DNA of 64,000 bases, taken from Girardinichthys multiradiatus (lineage: Eukaryota; Chordata; Actinopteri; Cyprinodontiformes; Goodeidae). Under the pieces are notes generated by a model. It was not told the DNA's origin and searched no databases. It was given only the letters and a program-made list of their open reading frames with translations. A program made the position numbers and the translations under genes. Every line of letters starts with the position of its first letter. Position 1 is the stretch's first letter. The DNA lies in the NCBI RefSeq assembly GCF_021462225.1, contig NC_061812.1, positions 39,566,675 through 39,630,674 of the forward strand, read 5' to 3'. Below are positions 1-10,027 of the stretch, piece by piece.

Positions 1-654
1 TTCAGAAAGCACTTTTACATTTCAGAAAACAAATTTACATTTCAGAAAACAAATTTACATTTCAGAAAACACTTTTACAAGTACCGAAACAAATTTACAT
101 TTCAGAAAACACTTTTACATTTCAGAAAACACTTTTACATTTCAGAAAACACTTTTACAAGTACCGAAACAAATTTACATTTCAGAAAACAAATTTACAT
201 TTCAGAAAGCACTTTTACATTTCAGAAAACACTTTTACAAGTACCGAAACAAATTTACATTTCAGAAAACAAATTTACATTTCAGAAAGCACTTTTACAA
301 GTACCGAAACAAATTTACATTTCAGAAAACACTTTTACATTTCAGAAAACACTTTTACATTTCAGAAAACACTTTTACAAGTACCGAAACAAATTTACAT
401 TTCAGAAAACAAATTTACATTTCAGAAAGCACTTTTACATTTCAGAAAACACTTTTACAAGTACCGAAACAAATTTACATTTCAGAAAACAAATTTACAT
501 TTCAGAAAGCACTTTTACATTTCAGAAAACAAATTTACATTTCAGAAAACAAATTTACATTTCAGAAAACACTTTTACATTTCAGAAAGCACTTTTACAT
601 TTCAGAAAACACTTTTACATTTCAGAAAACACTTTTACATTTCAGAAAATCAAC
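1..654 (+). repeat. 20-bp tandem array, left arm (about 32 units)
   Basis: Uninterrupted 20-bp units of the form TTCAGAAAACACTTTTACAT or TTCAGAAAACAAATTTACAT. A variant unit carrying AGTACCGAAAC recurs at irregular multiples of 20 (starting near 80, 160, 240, 300, 380, 460), which suggests amplification of multi-unit blocks. The array continues beyond the window start. Confidence 0.95.
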
Positions 655-1109
655 CGGAAAGGTAATGTACCAATGCCGAGGCTGACCCGGAAGTCAGCCT
701 GAGGGGCTGCATCTTTCGAAGGCCGTATTTGTAGACCGATTACGTTACAGCGCGGCAACAAAGGCTGTCCCAATTCATGAATCATGACTCCCTCAAATGC
801 TGCCGACAAATGTGTCCTTATTTTGCCCGATTTGAAGGATGGGTCGTGAGTATCCTTCGCAGCCCATCATTCATTGCGGGTCGAAGCGAATTGGTCAAGC
901 AGGGGAAGCCATGGCGGACCATAGCAACAAAAGCTGTGAGTAAATTGTGGAAAATTACTCTTTCTGTGACACAAATTAACTTCTACAATGTTTTTAGTGC
1001 GGAAATATAACTATGTAGACGTGAAATATCTGCTTGATTTATCTAGACATCGCTTAATTTCAAACGTGCTCCGACGTGTTCGGAGTTTTCCGTTCCCACC
1101 GTAGTAACT

Positions 1110-1336
1110 GGTGATATTAAGGTTAACCAGAATAAATTAATGAAGCCAGCCCTACCGGCGGTGAGGCGAGCTAGCCCGGTAGAGATCTGACTGGACTATC
1201 GGCACTAAGCTCCCGCTGGCAGTCATCATAGTGAACGTTTAACACAAGTGATTTCTAACAGTTTATGTTATTATTTTAATTATTACTGAAAATCGATTTA
1301 ACATTTTAGGTGATATTAAGGTTAACCAGAATAAAT
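1110..1336. repeat. Insertion with 28-bp direct repeats in the left fold-back arm
   Basis: A 28-bp sequence beginning GGTGATATTAAGG occurs at 1110-1137 and again at 1309-1336, enclosing 171 bp. The right arm has it once (3328-3355, inverted). The left arm therefore gained the enclosed segment by insertion or duplication after the arms formed. Confidence 0.8.
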
Positions 1337-3591
1337 GGACAGTTTTATGTAATCCAACTGTATCGCTGGACAGTGTGATTGAGAATAAATAAGCTTTTCA
1401 ATATTAATTTTTAATGAAGAAATGTGCTATATGTTTTAAAAGTTTATTTATAATTCAGTTAGCAATATAATTTCTGACTCCAGGTAAACCTGACGAGGAA
1501 TACACCTCCAAATGTAAGTGAATCTCTGTAAAGAAGTTAAAAGTTTGAAAGAGCTTGTTTTAGACATTTGCATAGAAATATTTTAATATTTTCTTCAAAT
1601 TAAGACAAATGTGAAATTAAAAAAGGCTTTGTTTTTGCTCTGATGTTAAGCAAGATGTTTTAGTTTTTTTTTTGTATTTTCATATTTGTTTTAGGTACAA
1701 AGGAGCAGACGGGCCAGTTTATTAAGCTCAGGGGTGAGAACCACCACCTTTTTACTGGAGCTAAAAACTCAGTCACCGTGGCTTGGAGGTACAATAATAA
1801 CATTCTTTGCAGTCAGTTTCTGTTTGAAAAAAAAAAATAAGAATTTAGAGTATGTTCAGAAGTTCTCATGTCACACACAAATAAAAAAATATTTCTAAAA
1901 GTCTTGTTAGTTTCTCTGTTTAGTCAACTCTTTTTTTTAACTTTAGGATTGTAAGTATCCAGGGTCAGGAGAGGGAGTCAGTGAAAAGCCAACTGCTGCT
2001 ATTGGCCCTGGTTTGTCCTTATGGATGAGATGTTGGGACAGAGGCCTTCCACAACATCTCCTGTCCTAATCGCCTCCATCCCTGAGGACACTCCAGGGCC
2101 AAGCGGAGCGGTGGGCTACCAGATGGAGAAGGAAGACAGTGAGCCAGCAGGAAGGGGTCAGAAAAGAAAGAGGGACAGAGATGATGGATTTGATCAGGGA
2201 GGACATGACGGCACAGAGAGAAGCAGAGGAGAAGAGGGCACAGAGAATAGACAGACTGTTTTCCAAAGAATGGCACCAAAATAAGATGCTACATAAGAAA
2301 TATTGAGTTTTGTTCAGATTGTTTCTTAGTTTTAAGGTGTTCTAATAACTTTCAAAATAGTTTTTGTCACTAATGTTATTTACATTTGATCTAACAATAC
2401 ATCAACTTCATTTAAAGTTATAAACAGAATTTATTGTGAAAAATACAAACAGCACTTTAAACAGAATGGGGGAAGAAAACATTCAAACAGATCAAGATTA
2501 CAAGACAAAAGGCAAAAAATAAAACTATGTACAAGTATTTACAATGGCGACAACAGGATCAACCTGAGTGACTGGTTCCTGGAAAAACCTCTTCAACAGA
2601 ACAAAGAGGCAGATGTCTTTCTGAACAGAAAGTCTGGCGGTGTGGCTAAATCTCTCACAAGGTCAGAGACTTGGATGGGATGCTGCAACTGAGACCTGTG
2701 GTTTGTCTTTCTGGATGGTGAGCGAAGCATCACACAGGTGGTCTGCAGATGTTTGTGATGCCTCTCTCCGCTGTCCACGTCATCGTCCATCAAGTGGGTT
2801 TAAAGGGCTGGCTGAATTGACGGCTGCCACATCACTAAGAGGTAATCGGAAAAATGCAGAATTAGAAGATGGTGCTCACAAAATATTACAATTAGTTATA
2901 CCCCTCAAAAATTAATCACATCTATAATATTATACTTGACTGGACACAGTAGTCATGTTCTGGTGGTACCTCCTCCAGGGCAGACACCTCAGCTGAAAGC
3001 TGGTCCCGCCAGAGAGCAACGATGACTGCCTCAGTCCAAACCTCACCCTCATCCTCTTCTACAGCCTCCTCTGGGTCATCCTCTGGGCCATGACACCCCC
3101 AGCACCAAGGCAGATGTTGTGGAGGATGGCGCATGCTGTTATGACCTGAAAACAATTTAAAAGAGGGTGCATATATGTGTATGTGTATATATTATGTATA
3201 ATGTATATATAAAATGGATCTAGGTCAAAACTTACGTGAGGTACAAAGGTTAAAAATTAATATTGAAAAGCTTATTTATTCTCAATCACACTGTCCAGCG
3301 ATACAGTTGGATTACATAAAACTGTCCATTTATTCTGGTTAACCTTAATATCACCAGTTATTACGGTGGGAACGGAAAACTCCGAACACGTCGGAGCACG
3401 TTTGAAATTAAGCGATGTCTAGATAAATCAAGCAGATATTTCACGTCTACATAGTTATATTTCCGCACTAAAAACATTGTAGAAGTTAATTTGTGTCACC
3501 GAAAGAGTAATTTTCCACAATTTACTCACAGCTTTTGTTGCTATGGTCCGCCGGGTCAGCCTCGGCGTTGGTACATTCCCTTTCCGGTTGA

Positions 3592-3976
3592 TTTTCTGAA
3601 ATGTAAAAGTGTTTTCTGAAATGTAAGTGTTTTCTGAAATGTAAATTTGTTTTCTGAAATGTAAATTTGTTTTCTGAAATGTAAAAGTGTTTTCTGAAAT
3701 GTAAATTTGTTTTCTGAAATGTAAAAGTGTTTTCTGAAATGTAAAAGTGTTTTCTGAAATGTAAATTTGTTTTCTGAAATGTAAAAGTGTTTTCTGAAAT
3801 GTAAATTTGTTTTCTGAAATGTAAACGTGTTTTCTAAAATGTAAATTTGTTTTCTGAAATGTAAAAGTGTTTTCTGAAATGTAAAAGTGTTTTCTGAAAT
3901 GTAAAAGTGTTTTCTGAAATGTTAATTTGTTTTCTGAAATGTAAATTTGTTTCGGTACTTGTAAAAGTGTTTTGCA
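3592..3976 (-). repeat. 20-bp tandem array, right arm (about 19 units)
   Basis: Reverse complement of the left-arm repeat (TTTCTGAAATGTAAAAGTGT and TTTCTGAAATGTAAATTTGT). One unit lost bases (3624-3641 is shorter) and the outermost carries the GTACCGAAAC variant. Because 20 is not a multiple of three, the array stays open in several frames and yields a spurious 177-codon open frame. Confidence 0.93.
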
Positions 3977-3988
3977 CCCCCCGGCCAT

Positions 3989-5004
3989 CGTACATTTTAC
4001 TTTCCCGTTTGGAACATTGGGTGGGCATCGGTCACAAAGCTCTGGGTTGGTTCAGATCATATTTGGCCAACCGTACTTTTTGTGTCTGTCTTAAAGCCCA
4101 TAGGTCCCCCTCTGCTCCACTGTCGTGTGGTGTCCCACAGGGCTCAGTTCTAGGCCCTCTTCTTTTTTTGTTGTACCTCCTCCCTCTTGGCTCTATTTTT
4201 AGAAAATATGGGATTGCTTTTTATTGTTATGCAGATGACACACAGATATACTTACCACTAAAAAATGCAGACTCCACCGCTCTTCGGTCTCTGCAATTAT
4301 GTCTGGATGATTTGAAGGCCTGGGTAGCCCTAAATTTCTTGAAACTAAATGAAGATAAGACAGAGGTAGTGATTTTTGGCAGATTGACTACAGATTCCCT
4401 GACTAATCTTTGCTCTCTGGCCCAGTATGTCAAGCCGATTATCACAAATTTAGGGGTCAAGATGGATGCTGGTTTTAAGTTGGAAGCACATATTAGAGCC
4501 GTTGTAAAATCCAGTTTTTTCCACTTAAGGCAGCTAGCCAAAGTAAAACATATCCTTTCCAGACAGCATTTCGAAACAATAATCCATGCATTTGTGACCA
4601 CACGGCTGGATCACTGCAATGCACTTTATATAGGAGTCAGTGATTTATATGTTTCCCAGCTCCAGAGGGTACAAAATGCTGCTGCTCGTCTTTTAACAGG
4701 CACCCGGAAATTTGATCATATCTCCCCTATTTTAGCTTCCTTACATTGGCTGCCAGTACATTTTAGGATTCATAAGGGCATAAGACAGGCCTCTTCACTC
4801 ACTGTTTTTAAGTCACTCCTTAAGACCCATCTTTTTTCTTTGGCGTTTGGCAAAATCTGAGATGATTTTTTTACTTGTTTTATTGTGTCTGTACAATAAT
4901 GCAAACTATAAGTTGTGCACCCCCGCATAAAGACCATAAAGACCCCTCTGGTCTTTATGGAAGACTAACAAGAAAAACTCATTGTTGAAATAAAGTATTT
5001 CTAG
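3989..5004 (+). mobile_element. L2/CR1/Rex-like LINE fragment with reverse-transcriptase reading frame
   Basis: The frame ending at 4860 encodes the second half of a non-LTR reverse transcriptase. It contains WFRSYL, SCGVPQGSVLGPLLF, the catalytic box YADDTQIYL, LNEDKTEVVIFG, HIRAVVKSSFFHLRQLAK and AAARLLTGTRK...ILASLHWLPV. It starts abruptly at SRLEHWVG, next to the fold-back element, so the 5' part is missing. After HWLPVHFRIHK the frame jumps to a C-terminal block (SSLTVFKSLLKTHLF), which indicates an in-frame internal deletion. The 3' tail (4861-5004) holds a hairpin at 4931-4957 and an AATAAA-type end. It is not expected to be active. Confidence 0.85.
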
Positions 5005-6660
5005 CCCGAGCACACCACCCACACAGTGACATGTGGTGGCAGCATGGTGCTGTGGGGATGCTTTTTTTCAGCAGCGCCAGGAAAGCTGGTCAGATTTGAT
5101 GAGAAGATGTTGGGGCAATCCTGAGAGGCAAACCTGTTAAAGGCTAGGGCAAAGGTTAACTTCCCAGCAGAACAGCAACTCTAAACATACAGAGCTACAA
5201 TGGAATGATTTAGATCAGGGGCCCCCAAATCTCAGACTCCAGTCCAAATCCTGACCCAGACAGCTTTTTGTCCAGACCTCAAAAGCATTTTCTCATTTAA
5301 TATGTACATATAGACATTTTATTCCTGCCGGCTATTGTGTCTGACTTTTAAACAGGCAGCTATGTGGGTCAGCGACATTCAGGTCCACACTCCAAGCCAA
5401 CTGGTGGTGGTAATGCACCACATGGTTGTATGCCAAACGCCAGACAACGACAAAGAAGAAGCTATGCAAAGTCATTGAATGCGGTTGCTAAGTTACTGTC
5501 ATGGGAGCTCACACTTGCTCACAGCACAATGACTTGGTGGTGCACAGATGAGTGAGTAAAAGAAGATGGCTTTGTCAAAAATACGTAAAGTGGACTATAA
5601 ATATCGCACATTTAAAGATGAATGGGCAGAAGTATACGCTATCCTTTTTAACTTCCGTCAGGTGTAAGGCCAGTCTGTCTTATATGTTCTGAATCAGTTG
5701 GACTTCATTAAGATCTTCAACCAAAGCTATTCGCCTGGGTCTGACGGTAGAAAAAGGAGAATAAATGAATTGAGGGGGCAGTATGAGCGAGCTACACAGC
5801 TGATATCAGTCTCTTACAGCACAACGGCGAGCATATGAGCGTTCACTGAGAGTACGGTGGATTTTAGGAAAACATAAAAAGCCTTTCACTGACGGGAAAA
5901 TTAGTGATTGGAAGCTGTTACAGAAACACTTTAAGATGGACAAGAAAGACAACAACTTAAGAAAAAGGTTAAGCAAATTGCCCTGCCTGCCACAAACACA
6001 AGAAGGAGAGCAGAATTGCTCCACCAAGATATACAGACCCAGCTCGACTGTACCATTCAAAGTGCGTTTAACATTTGCACTTAAAATGGATTGCACTTTT
6101 CTGTTCAGCATATGGGCATATGAATAATTGATCAGTTGTTAAAAGACAAAAAGTCTAGTGTTAATTAAATTTTAAATAAAAATTAAAGAAAATATTTTTG
6201 TCAGTTGATTTAAAATGTTCAGACCCTAAAGTGTTTGGATGATGGAGGTAGTGGACCTCCTGCTATATTAGTTGGGGACCCCTAGTTTAGATCAAAGCAT
6301 GTTCATGTGTTAGAATGGCTAAATCTGTGGAAAGACTTAAAACTTGCTGTTCACAGACATTATACATCCAATCTAAGCAACCTTTAGCTAAGGTGCAAGG
6401 AAGAAAGAGCAAGAAAATTACAGTCTGTGTAAGCAAAGCCGGTGGAGACACACCCCAAAACACTTGCACCTGTAACTGCACTTAATGGTGTTTGCACATT
6501 GGTGCATGTTCTACAGAGTGTTGACTCCGGTGGGGCTGGAAACATGTTACTGTCACACTTTTTAGAATTTTATATGTAAAGAAATGTAGAAAAACTGTAC
6601 AGTTTTCTTTCTTCTTCACAACCATGCGGCGCTTTGTGTTGGTCAATCTTACTTCAGTTC
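5005..6660 (+). mobile_element. Tc1-like transposon remnant, split by a hAT element
   Basis: 5005-5215 and 6285-6660 are successive parts of one Tc1-like copy. The left half has the reading GGCAGCATGGTGCTGTGGGG and runs to AGCTACAATGGAATGATTTAGAT. The right half resumes with TTTAGATCAAAGCATG and runs through the transposase 3' part to the terminal region. The frame is broken throughout. The same family recurs many times in this window. Confidence 0.75.
5216..6284 (+). mobile_element. hAT-type transposon, degenerate copy
   Basis: Termini CAGGGGCCCCCAA and (inverted) TAGGGGTCCCCAA flank 1069 bp. The flanking 8-bp sequences ATTTAGAT (5208-5215) and GTTTAGAT (6285-6292) differ by one base and fit a hAT target-site duplication. 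Near 5580-5990 broken frames encode hAT-type N-terminal traces (RKVDYKYRTFKDEW, RINELRGQYERATQLIS) like those of ZBED5/GTF2IRD2-type proteins. There is no open transposase frame, and the C-terminal dimerisation region was not seen. Confidence 0.75.
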
Positions 6661-9160
6661 TTACTGAAGCAATCCAGTGTCATAGTGTTACTCTGTTTAG
6701 ATGTTTCGCTCAACCCTTCAGCTTAAACAGGTTCCCAGTGTCTAACAGAGCCACAAGAGACACTTGAAAAGTAAGCTTGAGTAAAAACTCACAATTTATG
6801 CTGTTAACTTCACTGTCAGTGAATTAAGTTACACCTGCAATAACAATTTTTCATATTTACCACATTTTAATGAAACCATAATAATATTGATAATCATGAT
6901 TAATCAGCTAACAATAATTATGATACAAAATACATGTCATTACATGCCCAGCCTCCATCATAACTTTATTTATTTTTTGTTATGTTTAGTCATAGAACTA
7001 CATATCCCATTATAAAGTATAAATGACATTAGATAAATGCATGTTTTTTAAACCTGACTGCACCTGTTGTGAAATCCTAAGCCTTATTGTTCTGATCTTG
7101 ACGCCGCTGGTTTGAAGTTGTCTTACACACTTTCTTTCACGTTCTGTAACGACAGTGATAAGCTCACTGATTAAAATTTCTACATTGATTGCTCTTAACC
7201 TGTTTATCTGTAAGGGATTGTTTGGACAGCTGTCTCTATGACTTTGAATGCAGAGGAAAAGTTGTGGGTCTGCCCTCATTTCTTTTCTGCTTCTTCAGTG
7301 GCACATTGCAGGGATTTCCAATGAGTTTTGATGCCCAAAGGTCATTGTGTGTTCATTGTTCAACAGATTAAAATCTGTCCTCTTCTTGTTGTCAGGGCCC
7401 GATCTTGTCAGGAAATGCTTTCTAGGTGCATAACCCTTGCATGTTTTGTGAGGGTGATGGCTGCCTTCCAGCCTCCCGTCAACCTGCACGTCTCAGGGTC
7501 TTTTTTTCATGCGGCAGCACAATAGAAAAGCTCAGGAAGTGTCCCATTTCTTACAAGGTCATGGAAATAATTTTCCTGACGATGTTCTCAAAGTAGAAAG
7601 TTTGATTGTCTTAAACAGAAATATGCTTGCATAACAGAGGTTTCATACATGATTTATGCCTGGTTATGTAAATGTGCAAATATGACAAAAAGTACCATGT
7701 TGAATAAAATACATTAAACAAATTAACTCACAATAACATTGATTTCTTTCAGATTTTAGCAGATGTGTTTGGAATTGCTTGGATCTACGTTGAAGTTAAC
7801 CTGACGTTTTCTTCACTACTGATTCTGAGTTTAACTGGTTTGGTTGAACTAAATTTAAATTCCTGTTTGAAGGTTCCATTGTGTCCTTAGACACTTAGTC
7901 ATTTTCTCATTTGACCTGCTTTACATCTATGCATGTGTCTGACACAAGCATTTGTTCCATGATTTTTTTCTTTGTCACTGACACGTTTCATTGTTGCTGT
8001 ATCGTGAAAGAAAGCCGTACGAAGCTGTGGAGACTTGTCTTTGTCTGGAGAAAATAAAATAAATAAAATCAAGAAACCATCCCACCCACCCAAGATCAGA
8101 GATCTAAAAATAAGTAATAGACGTAAATGATTCCTTGACAGACTCATACATGTATGAGCTCTTACATGATACAATTTCACATTTATATTTAGGAACGTTC
8201 GAAAACCCTTTTCGGCTGGAGCCAAACACAGTTGAGCTGAATGTTACACTGTAATCCTGTGCTGAAGGAAAGCGTACAAAACCTAAACATAATACACAAT
8301 ATACATTAATGCAATAGAAGGACGAAAGAGAGGGAAATAAAATAGCAGAAGAATGTGCAGCGTTTTTAACCACAAATGTTCATTCAAGATATTATTGCGA
8401 TAGTACTTTCTACTGTACAGCTATTGGTCGTTCAGCAATGTACTTGTAAAATTACTCTTATCACATTAAAACTTTGACTGATCATACCATATTAAAATAT
8501 CAGCTCTTTACAGTATGTAGAATTTTCTGTAAGTGTGTACATAACTCCTACTAAAGCTGTCGGCTCTACGTGATGTGAATACAGAATCTCTGATGATTTG
8601 AATCTAATCCTTGTCTTTTTTTCTTGTGTGGCAGCTAGTAATGCACTGAGAAATCTGCTGTTGTCCAGAATATGACATTTTTTTAGCTTGATGGGACCTA
8701 GTCAGTGACCTTTCAGTTGGAAACTCAACAGTCAGATCGTTTTTAGACCAGTGATCAACCCATGGGTAGGGGCTAAAGGTCACAGTGACAACAACACTCT
8801 TCATTGTAGGGGCTGTTACTGAGTTAAGACAAAACAAAGTTAGCTATTTTTAATATCAGTAGGGATTTAAAAATAAAGTCAAATGAAGCACAGAGATGTA
8901 AGAAGACGTTTAAAAGGAAGCTTGTTGTATTTTCTACAACATTTGCATAATTCAAGGTTTAAGAGAGCAAAAAAGACCAATAATTCTTAACAGATTTCAG
9001 AAAGACTCACCATAGTGCAAAGTTACTCCAATATATACGTTTGAGCTTTTACCATCTGTCTGCTATGAAACTTGCTGGATAAAGAAATGCTTTTGGAAAT
9101 ATTTCTTATTTTAGGTAAGGATTTACGTTCTCTAGAATACACACATGTATAAAGCTTCAA
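6661..9160. other. Intergenic, no gene recognised
   Basis: AT-rich sequence with only short scattered open frames. I saw no coding family, RNA gene or clear repeat. Confidence 0.5.
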
Positions 9161-9194
9161 GTTTTAGTGATGCTAGCTGCTCTGGTTGGGAGGC

Positions 9195-9300
9195 GAGAAC
9201 GAAAAGGAAACAAAAGAAGTAAAAAAGAGAGAGAGAGTTCGGGCAAAAGAAAAAGGGAGAGAAGGAGAAAAGAACAGAGGAGAGAAAGAAGGATTAGACA
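9195..9300 (+). repeat. Polypurine tract
   Basis: About 100 nt almost entirely A and G, with GAGA and GGAGAAAA runs, at the 5' edge of the LINE tail. It gives rise to a spurious Lys/Arg/Glu-rich open frame. Confidence 0.7.
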
Positions 9301-10027
9301 ATGCAAGATCAGGATGTTCACAAAACGCAGTTATAAGCCTTCAGCTGATCCAAAATGCTGAAGCAAGAGTTCTAATGAGGCCTATTTTAGCTTCCCTTCA
9401 ATTGCATTAAAAATTCTCCTGCTGCTGCCAACAACTTAATGCTCACCTTCTACAGAGGATCTACTTGGCCCTGTCTTTAAGTGTTTACCCTGTTTCTCCT
9501 AGATGTAGCTACTGGCTGAGCTTCTGTTGTGACTAACCGTATGTTCTCTCGTTCATACTGTAGACTTGAAAACTGGAGTTCATCTGCTTAGCTCTCGTTC
9601 TCTCCTAGATGAAGCCTCTAAAGGAGCTATAACCATTAATGTTTTACTTTTCTTTCCCATAGAAAGGACTCCTGGATCAGTACTTCTGTGTTCCTTTTCT
9701 GTCTCTGCTCTGTTCTCTCAAACCCCCAGTCGGTCGTGGCAGATGGCCGCTCACACTGAGCCTGGTTCTGCTGGAGGTTTCTTCCTGTTAAAGGGAGTTT
9801 TTCCTCTCCACCGTCGCTACATGCATGCTCAGTATGAGGGATTGCTGTAAAGTCAATGGAAGCAGCTGTCCACTGTCTCTACATGCTCATCCAGGAGGAG
9901 TGAATGCTGCAAGTCACTGACTCAATGCAATCTGTTGGGTTTCCTTAGATAGAAAAACTTTAAACCAATTTGAATAATAAACTGAATCCCATTGCACTGT
10001 TTGATTGTTAGGATCAATTGGAATGTA

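Larger units (their letters stand above)
1..3976. mobile_element. Fold-back element with tandem-repeat arms and PIF/Harbinger gene remains
   Basis: Two long inverted arms (left 1-1413, right 3251-3976) enclose an internal segment. The outer part of each arm is an array of a 20-bp repeat (see separate entries). The inner part of the left arm (for example 910-1110) is nearly identical to the reverse complement of 3355-3545. Internal traces fit PIF/Harbinger. The plus strand at 1695-1789 encodes a Myb/SANT-like start (KEQTGQFIKLRGENHHLF) before a GT donor. The minus strand near 3155-2600 encodes a transposase C-terminal trace (ACAILHNICLGAGG, then an acidic tail in another frame). The genes are broken by frameshifts. 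The left terminus lies outside the window and no target duplication can be tested. Confidence 0.6.

Noticed and set aside
1..654. CRISPR-like array of short repeats
   Set aside because: There are no unique spacers; the units are contiguous, and the host is a eukaryote.
2021..2284. 87-codon plus frame in the fold-back element as a host gene
   Set aside because: It lies within the mobile element, downstream of the Myb-like exon trace, and is most likely the low-complexity tail of the element's own gene.
3455..3988. 177-codon open frame on the minus strand with Phe-Gln-Lys-Thr style repeats
   Set aside because: It is a translation of the 20-bp tandem array, which lacks stops in several frames; the repeat cycles through all frames because 20 is not divisible by 3.
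4227..4601. 124-codon minus-strand frame
   Set aside because: Shadow of the LINE reverse-transcriptase frame.
9167..9410. Basic Lys/Arg/Glu-rich open frames
   Set aside because: Translation of a polypurine tract.
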